Source of the DNA: Micropterix aruncella
Taxonomy: Eukaryota; Arthropoda; Insecta; Lepidoptera; Micropterigidae
Assembly: GCA_944548615.1 (NCBI GenBank)
Contig: OX155973.1
Span: forward strand, 1,906,561 to 1,970,560
Reading direction: 5' to 3'
DNA length: 64,000 bases
The translations under genes and the position numbers were made by a program. The notes beneath the pieces were generated by a model. That model saw nothing but the letters and a program-made list of their open reading frames with translations, searched no databases and had not been told where the DNA came from. Shown here in pieces: positions 43,163 through 52,277 of the stretch; position 1 is the stretch's first letter, and each line of letters begins with the position of its first letter.

Positions 43163-43553
43163 TCTATACTAATATTATAAAGAGGTAAAGTTTGTGAAGT
43201 TGTAGGAAGTAATCTCTGGATCTACTGAACCGATTTTGAAAATTCTTTTACCAATACAAAGCCACGTTTTTTGTGAGTGTCATACGCTATATATTAATTC
43301 AAAAAATGAAAAGACTTTTTCGTGGTAGTCGGATTTCCAAAGTAAGTCGGAAAAAACGGTCGAACGAAAACGTTTCTAACGAACGCTGCCTTAACTATGA
43401 GAGATATATGATTAAGTTCTAGAGAAAAGTTGTAGAGCTTGATAATGCCTACAAAAAGTCAGCGGCAGCAATGTCTAACTTTTACATTTAAGTAACAAAA
43501 AGTAGTATTTTATATTAAAAAAATAATTTAAATTGTTAGGTCATGTTTATTGG
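43163..43553 (+). mobile_element. Helitron, 3'-truncated copy
   Basis: Starts TCTATACTAATATTATAAAG after an A and follows the 3070 and 10259 copies up to GTTAGGTCATGTTTATTGGT. It then breaks into unrelated sequence (CCCAAGCGGGCAG), so the terminal hairpin and CTAG are missing. Confidence 0.8.
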
Positions 43554-44353
43554 TCCCCAAGCGGGCAGTATATAAAATTTCGTTTCTGTGCTGTTGACCG
43601 TTGAGGAGTCCCCTCGTCGAGAGCCAATCCTGGGTGCAGAATCAGGTTGCTCACCATAAAAATGCATTGTCATCGAAACTGAACCAACATGTAAAATTTC
43701 AACTTAATTTATTTATTTATTTATTTATTTATTTATTAGTTTCAAATAGTATTCAAGTACATTACAGATGAATCCAATTCGCCCTTGAATATTAGAGCTG
43801 GAGTGTAAGTCTAAAAATAAATGACTACATAACTACTTAATGGGATAAGAGGAAGTGGTTCTAATTCTGCTTGCAAGATTTGACCTAAACAACATACTGA
43901 CAAACATTGCAAGGTAAATACAAGCTTGTAGGTAAAAACTGAAATCGTTCAAGCGGAATTGCGGAGACCAGAACCTCTCGTGGCGCCACATATCACAGTA
44001 TACAAACAGCAGCTTCTCCTAGAACAAAATTGAAACCGAAGCGAGCGACGTTACGAGTCCTAAAAGCTACCACGAATAGTAACACGCTTACTAGTCATTG
44101 TTCCAAAGGCGTTGAATGAAATTCGAATCTGGGGACAGGCAATTTTTGAAAAATGTTGCATGCCAATTTGGTCTATGGTCCATTTAATTTACATGGGACA
44201 TAGACAAATTAAGCATGCTAAATTTTGCTAGAATAGCCCCTCAGTTACCAGACTGGAGAATGGAGAATCCGTCCAAATCTGGTAGAAAAGGGCGCGAGGT
44301 TGGCCAGCTGTTTGCACTTGTTGGTGTCTCGCGAAAAGGCGTTGTTCTCTCAT
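43554..44353. other. Unassigned DNA with (ATTT)n and a Family A fragment
   Basis: An ATTT microsatellite of about 30 bp lies at 43705-43737. A reverse family A second-half fragment with TCCTAGAACAAAATTGAAAC and GCGAGCGACGTTACGAGTCC is at about 44014-44062. The remainder is unassigned. Confidence 0.45.
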
Positions 44354-44546
44354 GGGGCGTTTACACTCTCGCGCGAGGCGCGAGGCGAGACGCAAAACCA
44401 TGTAGTAAACAAACGGAACAGAGGCAAGCTTCTAGCAAGTAGGTAAACATTTTGTACGCTCGTTAGAAGCTTTGCCTCTGTTCCATTTGTTTACTGATAT
44501 GGTTTTGCGTCTCGCCTCGCGCCTCGCGCGAGAGTGTAAACGCCCC
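44354..44546. mobile_element. GC-rich fold-back MITE
   Basis: The left arm begins GGGGCGTTTACACTCTCGCG and the right arm ends with the exact complement CGCGAGAGTGTAAACGCCCC. Arms of about 85 bp include GAGACGCAAAACCAT, GTAAACAAA and GGAACAGAGGCAAGCTTCTA, with few mismatches. AT lies on both sides. There is no longer target duplication and no coding capacity. Confidence 0.85.
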
Positions 44547-44737
44547 ATTACGGGCTGTTAGCGTAGTTTGTCTATGGATTGTGCTGTCCACTAAATCTTT
44601 TAATAAGTCGCTCGTTGGGAGTCAGAACGGCACAACGTTATAGCTCCACGGGGTGACGGTTTCCCTCGTTGTAATTGACACCCTTAATGCTTGCAGCATT
44701 GTCGACAACAATCTCGCATCCTCGACTTCATCGTCAT

Positions 44738-45515
44738 CTACATTACATTACTTACATTTACATAAAATTTTCGTCGTGTCCCATCGACGGCTAAAACCCG
44801 CTCTTGGACGTGTCAAAATAATTGGGTTAGGTAGTAAGTCTCGTTACTACTCTTTACTGAACATACACAGGTAGTCAAGAATTTAACTACTAGATTGTAT
44901 ATAATGTAAAGTTTACTTTATTTTAGTCCTTAATTGCATACATTTTTTTTTCTACTTTAAATTTTACTTTAATTTGTGTAAACAACACATTTGTTAGATT
45001 AGAAATATTTGGAAATTGACACAGCACAGCCAGAGACAGACCTTCTAGGTCTAGTTGGTTGTGCGATTTCGCCTCATTCGGATATGCTAGCATATTTATA
45101 TGCATAGAGCTATGTTTTTCGCTATAATAATGTTTGTTCTTATTATTCCTCATGTACAACAGTATGCATGTCCTTGTATTTTTTTCTTGTACGTTATAAA
45201 TAAATAAATAAATTGTCAAACTATAAATATAAATAATCAAAATAGAAGCCTAATATTTGAAGTAGTTAGTAATTCGAAAAGATAGGTACGTAGTGAAATT
45301 ATTCATCGTAATATTCAAATTGTGAGTAAAATGTTAAATAATCAAATTAAAGACGCCATGCATTTTAACTAAAAGTACAAATATAAGACCATATAAAATA
45401 TAATCAGACATTAATGCTCTACTTTTTTAGGTAATTTAAATGGGCACAATATTTGAAAAATCATGGCCCTCAAATTCGGCCAGATTTTAGAAAGGGTGGC
45501 CTATCAGCATCTCCG
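44738..45515 (+). repeat. Family G repeat, interrupted copy
   Basis: Collinear with 18545-18992 (CGCTCTTGGACGTGTCAAAA to ATCATGGCCCTCAAATTCGG) except for the insertion at 44898-45215. Confidence 0.75.
44898..45215 (+). mobile_element. 318-bp retroposon-like insertion in family G
   Basis: Absent from the paralogue at about 18691, which reads CTAGATTGCCAAACTATAAA. Here CTAGATTG is followed by this segment, which ends TAAATAAATAAATTG before TCAAACTATAAA, so ATTG is duplicated. The AAAT-type tail fits target-primed insertion of a LINE or SINE 3' end. The 105-codon minus frame through it has no recognised motif. Confidence 0.75.
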
Positions 45516-45525
45516 TGTGGTTTTT

Positions 45526-46678
45526 ACTTTCCTGACGACCTATCGGAAAGGAAAGTATTGTGATCGCGCTAAAAAAAAATTTTGAGATGAAGATGGGAAT
45601 ATATATTTTGAGACTCCCTGAGACGATTGAGACTATTTCCAGACCGATCTCTGTCTGTCTGTATGTCTGTATGTCTGTATGTCTGTATGTCTGTATGTCT
45701 GTATGTATGTATTCTTCCACGATAGCGCCCAGACGCTTAATCGGATTGAGCTGAAATTTGGTATATAAGCTTCTGTTAACCGTCGGAGGAACCCATTAGT
45801 TTTTGGAGTCCCTACGCCCTACGGTTGTGGTACCTCCCATACAAATTTGGGGTTCCCGGCGAAAAAATTGTTTCCGCGAGAGCGCCCAGACGCTTAATCT
45901 GTCTAAGTTAAAATTTGGCATAGAAGCTTCTGTTAACCATCGGAAGAACCTATTAGTTTTTGGGGTACTTACGACCAACGTTTGGGGGTCACCTGCCATA
46001 CAAAATTTGGGGTACTAGAGTAAAAAATGTCGCTGTTTTTTCGCACCTCCCCGGATACTAGTCAGGAAAGTCTTGGGGTGACACAACCGTTTTTTTATTA
46101 ATGTTATGTCCTCCAGCTGTTTAAATTTCGTAGGGAGTAATATATATTTTGAGACTCCCTGAGACGATTGAGACTATTTTCCAGACCGATCTCTGTCTGT
46201 CTGTATGTCTGTATGTCTGTATGTCTGTATGTCTGTATGTATGTATTCTTCCACGATAGCGCCCAGACGCTTAATCGGATTGAGCTGAAATTTGGTATAT
46301 AATATAAGCTTCTGTTAACCGTCGGAGGAACCCATTAGTTTTTGGAGTCCCTACGCCCTACGGTTGTGGTACCTCCCCATACAAATTTGGGGTTCCCGGC
46401 GAAAAAATTGTTCCGCGATAGCGCCCAGACGCTTAATCTGTCTAAGTTAAAATTTGGCATATAGAAGCTTCTGTTAAACCATCGGAAGAACCTATTAGTT
46501 TTTGGGGTACTTACGACCAACGTTTGGGGTACCTGCCATACAAATTTGGGGTACTAGAGTAAAAAATGTCGCTGTTTTTTCCGCACCTCCCCGGATACTA
46601 GTCAGGAAAGTCTTGGGGTGACACAACCGATTTTTTATTAATGTTATGTCCTCCAGCTGTTTAAATTTCGTAGGGAGT
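45526..46678 (+). repeat. Tandemly duplicated ~540-bp unit with nested sub-repeats
   Basis: The stretch from AATATATATTTTGAGACTCC (45598) to the AATTTCGTAGGGAGTA near 46135 is repeated immediately to about 46675. Each unit holds a TGTATGTC microsatellite (45650-45712 and 46192-46247) and two related ~150-bp sub-repeats containing GCGCCCAGACGCTTAATC, AAGCTTCTGTTAACC and CCTATTAGTTTTTGGGG or variants. ACTTTCCTGAC at 45526-45536 and GTCAGGAAAGT at 46061-46071 and 46601-46611 are inverted to each other and may be element ends. Confidence 0.85.
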
Positions 46679-46689
46679 AGATTATAGAA

Positions 46690-47228
46690 GCAGCCTTCGG
46701 CAGCCTTCCCGAAGCAGCCTTCGGGAAGCTGAGCTTCGTGCTGAAGTCCAGAATTCCCAAGCGCTCAAGACAAAGGTGTATAATCAGTGCGTGTTACCGG
46801 CTATGACGTATGCTTGTGAGACATGGACACTGACTGCTGGGATGATCCACGAGCTTAAGGTGGTGCAGCGTAACATGGAGCGAGTCATGCTCGGCATATC
46901 GTTGCGCGATCGAGTCCGAAACGAGCTCATCAGACAGCGCACGAAGGTGGTCGACGCTAAAGAGTGGCCAAGCTGAAATGGGCTCGGGCCGGCCACGTGG
47001 CCCGACGACACGACGAACGGTGGAGCAAGCGCGTTTTGGAGTGGAGACCCCGGCTAGGCAGAAGAAGTGTGTGGCAGACCACCGGCCCGATGGTCCGATG
47101 ACATCAAGGAGACAGCTGAACTTGTCTGGATGAGGGAAACGGACAAACCGATCCGGATGGAGAGTGATTGGGAGAGGCATATGCCCAACGGTGGGCGAAT
47201 GCGCGCTGATGAAGAAGAAAGAAGAAGA
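46690..47228 (+). pseudogene. 5'-truncated RTE element with 11-bp target duplication
   Basis: AGATTATAGAA flanks the insertion (46679-46689 and 47229-47239). The frame at 46776 reads YACETWTLTAGMIHELKVVQ, then RNMERVMLGISLRDRVRNEL and IRQRTKVVDAKEWPS and a stop. The upstream part (KLSFVLKSRIP) and the downstream part (GHVARRHDERWSKR, then WRPR) lie in other frames. The 3' end carries GGCATATGCCCAACGGTGGG and a GAA tail. It is the same family as the minus-strand RTE at 52220-56325. The 5' junction shows small duplications of CAGCCTTCGG. Confidence 0.87.
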
Positions 47229-47239
47229 AGATTATAGAA

Positions 47240-48089
47240 TTTAATGCTAAGGTACAAGTAGCTTTTCTGTACTTTTGCCACAGTTAACCCTTAGAAAGCT
47301 AGCCACGGGAATGAAAGGACCGCATGTTTCAACCCTCGAAAATTTCTTTGTAAGGGGTGTTAGTGCACGCATACTAATGTATAATGGTGGCTCTATGCAA
47401 TGAAGGCGATTTTTAGCATATAATTACATAATTGAATAAATCTAGAGATCCGTCGACCGCGAGTAGTCGCAACGGAAAAACCACCGATCGGTGGTATTCG
47501 CATTCCAGCGGTTAAATATCAACAATATATAATCTTATGACTGGACCCACTAATTGTAACAAACGAGTATAATACATTTTTAAGATAATTAACCATTCAC
47601 ACTATATTAGCATATAACTTGTTAAATACATGGCTTTCTGTCGCGTACGTTTGCAGAACCCACAAGTCTGTATCAGTAGTCCGATTTTACGTTTAATTAA
47701 AATTTACATGATAACGATAACCGCATATTCAATATTCTCGATTTACACTATTTATACATATTTTACATATTGTATCGTTTTATTTCTTTTTTCGATTAGA
47801 AATTTAAAACCGCACGTTTCCAGCCAAGCAACTGGCGACGTAAGAGATGACGTGCTTGTCTGTCTTTAATGAATGCAGCTCGTTTGGTCGATTTGCGCGT
47901 CGACGGGTTAAGCGAGTGTCGATCTTGTGACCCCTGTCAGCAAGGGTCATATTGGCACGTCACAATGCGCCGTGGGCGGACGAGAATCGACCTTAAATCA
48001 TGCGGGAAATTGCATCAAATGCACTTTGCATTGAGTTAACTGACAGATAACAGTGATAACACTGGCCAGCAGAGTTTATGACACTTTGG
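47240..48089. other. Unassigned DNA with a shared ~90-bp phrase
   Basis: TTTCAACCCTCGAAAATTTC to TAATGTATAATGG (47327-47390) is repeated in reverse at about 51560-51645. The 47630-47869 frame has a hydrophobic stretch but no recognisable family. No other feature. Confidence 0.35.
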
Positions 48090-48304
48090 AACTGGCAGGT
48101 GCAACGGGCAACCCGACACCCCAGAAAGGTATAACTATATATATGGAGCCTATGTCCGTAGTATACTAGAATTTGCATCTTGTATTTGGTCCCCCCCAAT
48201 ACAACTTGTACAAGCAACGAATCGAGCGTATTCAAAAAAAAACTTAAAGCACTTGTGCTTTAGGGAAAATAAATCTGCTGAATTGTACAAGAGATTAGCT
48301 CTTT
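48090..48304 (+). pseudogene. LINE RT C-terminal fragment, frameshifted
   Basis: Reading with one or two frame changes gives VRSILEFASCIWSP, then QRIERIQKK and LKHLCFRENKSAEL-like text ending YKRLALF. L-E-F/Y-x-S-x-I-W-S-P...Q-x-x-I-E-x-I-Q-K-K is the standard block after the RT core in Jockey/CR1-like LINEs. It runs into family F at about 48305. Confidence 0.6.
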
Positions 48305-48690
48305 TTAACACGCTTTTATTAGGTCGACCTGTATGTATGGAATCTAATGTAACTATTTTAACCATCTTCCAAGGATCGTAGCGTCATGAAAATTGGCAAC
48401 TGTATGTAGTTTTGATGACAATACAATAATATGGTACTGTCGAACTGATCTGATGATGGAGTCGGAAGATATGAACTGGAACTTCACGATGGAACATCGT
48501 ATCATAGCTGTGTTTGGACTTGTTAGAAAAGTCTTGGAATGAACTTTGACCACGATTAGGGTTCAAGGTCTGATGATGAAGCCGGAAGATAGGCACTGGC
48601 ATTCCATGATGGAATATCGTATCATAGCCGTGTATATGTGAATATCGTATCATAGCCCAAAAGCGTGTTTTTAGTGTTTTTTTAAAAAAC
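48305..48690 (-). repeat. Family F repeat, reverse copy
   Basis: Reverse of 12364-12815: starts TTTAACACGCTTTTATTAGG and TCGACCTGTATG, includes two GATGGAA...ATCGTATCATAGC segments, and ends AAAAGCGTGTTTTTAGTGTT. It lacks the extra CGTAGCGTCATGAAAAT array. Confidence 0.8.
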
Positions 48691-48859
48691 TATTAATTTA
48701 TTAAACCCGATAGTCTTGAAGATAGGCGTACAACGTACGATGTGATGTTTCTCTACAACGTAATAAATAATAATTTTGACAGTGCGTATCTGGTCGAAAA
48801 GGTATCCATTCTGGCTCCTCCTCGCATTACTCGGAATCCGCATCTGTTTTATATAAAGA

Positions 48860-49080
48860 CTAGCTGCGCCCCGCGGTTTCACCGCGTGGTGATGGAAAAT
48901 TGTGATAATGATTATAGAAAACTATATATCTTTATACATTATAGCCTATGTGTTATTCTGATGTGTAAGCTATATTATTGTAAAGTTTCATCAAAATCCA
49001 TTCAGTAGTTTTTGCGTGAAAGAGTAACAAACATCCATACATACATTCTTACAAACTTTCGCGTTTATATAGTAGTAGGA
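48860..49080 (-). mobile_element. Short Helitron (221 bp)
   Basis: On the minus strand it begins TCCTACTACTATATAAACGC after A and ends GGGGCGCAGCTAG before T. A perfect GC hairpin (ACGCGGTGAAACCGCGGGG) lies just before the CTAG end. Interior phrases such as ACTGAATGGATTTTGATGAA belong to a very common lepidopteran Helitron group. It is non-coding. Confidence 0.87.
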
Positions 49081-50079
49081 TATAGGTATAACTCTAATTA
49101 TACGAAGAATTTCCTAATAAACAGAGCTATGACAACGTATAACGATAGGTTCGGGTACATTGAAATTTATTCTTCAGTTATGTCACTTTAAGGAAACCAT
49201 TAAAAAATCTTATCAGTCCTTTGCCCCCCCCTCCCCCCCCCCCCCCCATTGCAAAAGTTTACATGATTATTTTTTTGTAATATTTTTAAAAAATATATTT
49301 TTGGTACAAAATAATTAATAATGTTTATAATCTCAATGTAAAATTTAATTTTCATTAGTTATTTGTTCTTTCTCTTTTTCTCTAACAATAAATCACTGCT
49401 AAAGAAATGTATGTATAAATAAGCTTTATTACTGTAACGGAGATATGTACTGTATACATAAAATCAATCAAATCAAATCAAATCAAATAATGTATTGTCC
49501 TAAAAACTAATACATAGTTGTATAGACAGTTGTATTACATTTACATTTGGCCGTGATATGATTGAATTCTTAATTAATGATCAAATTATTCTATTAATAA
49601 TCAAAACATAAAAGGTTACTCGTAAGAATAAAGAAGGTATTATTGTAGAATTAAATCGAGTCTCACCATTTAGTTTACCAGATAAAGAACATAGAGTGAG
49701 TAATTAATACCGATAAAAAAAAGTTTTTTTAGTATAAAATTAATAAATGTAATGTCAAAAATAACAAAAAAAAAATGTGACGGTTGTCAAAAAGTAAAAT
49801 AAAATGTCTTAGTGATTATATTGCAAATAAAAATAGTCAAGGTATAATTAATATGTGCCTACCTAATAATAGAAATAGTCAATACATTTTAGTCAAATTG
49901 AAATCGTTTTAAAACCTATTACAGAAAGAGATATAGATAGATAAATTAACGTTTAATAGTGTTAACATATAATTAGTCATAGTTTTATAGTTATATTTTG
50001 TATTTGTTATATATAAACGCTGTTTGTTAAACGAACAAAATAAAATAAAAAATAAAAAAACTCTAGCTTCGCCAACACG
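49081..50079. other. AT-rich unassigned DNA with poly-C and (AATCA)n
   Basis: Poly-C run at 49225-49248. AATCA units at about 49463-49488 resemble a reverse LINE tail. The rest is low-complexity AT-rich DNA without features. Confidence 0.4.
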
Positions 50080-50245
50080 CCCTTATGAGGACAACGCCTT
50101 ACCGCGAGGCACTGGGAAGTGAACACAGCGGGCCAGCCTCAAGCCCTTACTACCCGATTTGGCCGGATTTCTCCGGCCGGATTTCTCCCACAACTAGAGC
50201 TATTAACTTCAACGGACGAACCCGTCACCTCAGGAAATGTGCCGG
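50080..50245 (-). repeat. Family B, partial reverse copy
   Basis: CCTTATGAGGACAACGCCTT, CGAGGCACTGGGAAGTG, CAACTAGAGCTATTAACTTC and GACGAACCCGTCACCTCAGG are reversed family B landmarks. CGGCCGGATTTCTCC is duplicated locally at about 50165-50190. Confidence 0.65.
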
Positions 50246-50689
50246 GTTCGCCTTGGGGAGGGGGACGAGTAATCGGGGGTGAAAGGAAGGAGGGGGGGGG
50301 TTGTCTGCTTTCCCGGAAAGTCTAAGGGTGACACAACCGATTTTTTCAACCGGTATATACTCTTCTATGGATCGTTTGTCCGAGCAGAGTGATACCATTT
50401 ATTTGCAAGTATGTAAGTCGTAATCTTCAGAGTAAAGTGATGATATGGCTTGATGATAATAATATGGCCGTATGGCTTGTCGGCCGCGGTGAGTATCCCA
50501 AACTATGGTCTCGTGTCAGGCCGCATTGTAAAACATGATGATGTCTGTCCGGGCTAAAAAAACGTTGCGCACATGCTCGGTATGTGCGACAGTAGGCACG
50601 CGCGCAACACAATCGAACAATCGAGCGGGACGACGGACCGAGACAGCTGATTGAAAGTGGAATTTGAAGCACCACGAGCGCAGTAGGTA
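50246..50689. other. Unassigned DNA
   Basis: Contains GGAAAGTCTAAGGGTGACAC at 50314, shared with the ends of the tandem units at 46061 and 46601. Otherwise unassigned. Confidence 0.35.
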
Positions 50690-50850
50690 TGCCGAGTTAG
50701 AGCAGTAAGCGCACTCTCGAGCGGCAGGGCGATACGGGGATAAGGTGCGAGGGAAATGAGCAGAGGGATGCGTCTCGGCAAACGCCTTTGTTTGTCGTTA
50801 CACGCGGGTGTAGAATGGCAAATTCATCGAACGTTTAACCTCCAAGACGC
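50690..50850 (+). repeat. Family A, first half
   Basis: AAGCGCACTCTCGAGCGGCA, GGTGCGAGGGAAATGAGCAG, CGTCTCGGCAAACGCCTTTG and CATCGAACGTTTAACCTCC follow the family A order with more divergence. Confidence 0.65.
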
Positions 50851-50987
50851 CATCACCACCATTTGGTGATTTTCTGTTTTGACGATTCGCGGCGGGCGTA
50901 GATATGCAATTATCGGCAATCTCCGTAGTTATGCAATTATAAGCTCTATTTCTCCCTTCACTGCGATAAAAGTCGCCTGTCATTTAA

Positions 50988-51545
50988 TAACCCCGGGTAG
51001 GACTCTGGCCTCGGGGCTAGTTTCCCCTAGGAGTTAATCTTCTGGCGCTCCTGGACGGTCTGCGCACCGTGCGGCGTAAACCAATCGATTGTGCATTCTG
51101 ACTAACAGTCGGGGGAGTCTGGAAGCAGTACTGCTTGATGGCTGACCTTACGGCGACTGCTCTTGAAACGACCATCGGTTACCCGATCCAGAGTCAACGG
51201 CCGGGCAAAAGATGCCGTGGTCCGCGATAGATTCGGTTTACACCGTTCCACCGCTTCGTAAGGAAGAGGACCGCGCAAGCGACCTCGAACTCGTAACCAG
51301 TCGAGAGACCGGAGTAATCTGGTCGCAACTGGAAGTAAGGTCGTGAGTGTAAGCCCGCTGGGTAGCATACCTGGTTATCTCGCGGATAAGGCGTTGGCCT
51401 CTTACGGGCATGTGGCGGAGCTTGACGGTGGACTGTTTTGTCCTAAGTCTTCTGCGTTCACTTCCCGGGAGATACGACGACCAATCGTTAAAACTTCCTG
51501 AGGTGACGGGTTCGCCCATTGTAGTTGACAGCTCTAGTTGTAATT
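50988..51545 (+). repeat. Family B, long copy
   Basis: From GGGTAGGACTCTGGCCTCGG to GTAGTTGACAGCTCTAGTTG, in the same order as 2440-3055 with roughly the same length. Confidence 0.78.
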
Positions 51546-52059
51546 TAATAAGCCACCGTTATATATTAGTATGCATGCACTAACATACACATTATTACCC
51601 TATAAATAACCCCCTACAAACAAATTTTCGAGGGTTGAATCATTCCATCGTGAGTTTAAAATATTCGGCTTGTCAAGTTGTTTCTATAAGTATTATTTTG
51701 TTAAAAACCTCACAAGTATTGTGTAATATTTATGGAAATTTACGTAAAAATAAATAATTAATAATTAATAACAGCCCTTTCATATTTGAGAGTAAACGAT
51801 TGATTGTTTGGTAAAATTAGCTATTCTGAACGAAGTATTTATTATACCCATATATAATATACATGACTAACAAGAAAAAATATTAGGTAAAAAATGATAA
51901 TTCATAAAAAATACGATTAGTGTTTACAATTAAAAAAGGACCAAAAAATAAAAAGGACCGGCGTCGTTTTTCCGCGCGAATTTAAACGCCTGCGTGGAGT
52001 AGCGGCCATATGACGGCCATATGCGAGTTCAAATGATTTGATCAACAATCTAGGCGTTT
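51546..52059. other. Unassigned DNA with a family A scrap
   Basis: TTTTCGAGGGTTGAATCATT (51621) is the reverse of a phrase near 47330. GCGGCCATATGACGGCCATATGCGAG (two adjacent short copies, about 52002-52028) is a family A scrap. Otherwise AT-rich. Confidence 0.4.
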
Positions 52060-52219
52060 CTCAGAGATCATGTCTAGGTATATATCCTTTTAAAGCCGTT
52101 TATATAATGGAATTGTATTTTATTTATTATATTATTTTTTTATATTTTTTATTATATTTTTTTAGGACCACATTTTAGGGCAATTTAGTTTAATTAGCAT
52201 TTTACTTAAACTTTTACAT
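52060..52219 (+). mobile_element. LINE-alpha 3' UTR, left part (outermost level of the nest)
   Basis: TTATATAATGGAATTGTATT, TTTTAGGGCAATTTAGT and AAACTTTTACAT match 37665-37840. The sequence is interrupted after ACTTTTACAT (52210-52219) and continues at 56326 with the same ten bases. Confidence 0.8.
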
Positions 52220-52277
52220 CTTCTTCTTCTTCTTCATCAGCGCGTATTCGCCCACCGTTGGGCATACGCCTCTCCAA
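52220..52277 (-). mobile_element. RTE 3' terminus (middle level of the nest)
   Basis: On the plus strand CTTCTTCTTCTTCTTC is the GAA-type tail of a minus-strand RTE. The following ATCAGCGCGTATTCGCCCAC and GGGCATACGCCTCTCC match the reverse complement of the RTE end at 47165-47215. The RTE continues at 55499 after the LINE insertion. Confidence 0.85.

Noticed and set aside
45650..46247. Regular short repeats resembling a CRISPR array
   Set aside because: The TGTATGTC units are contiguous without spacers, and the setting is a eukaryotic repeat.
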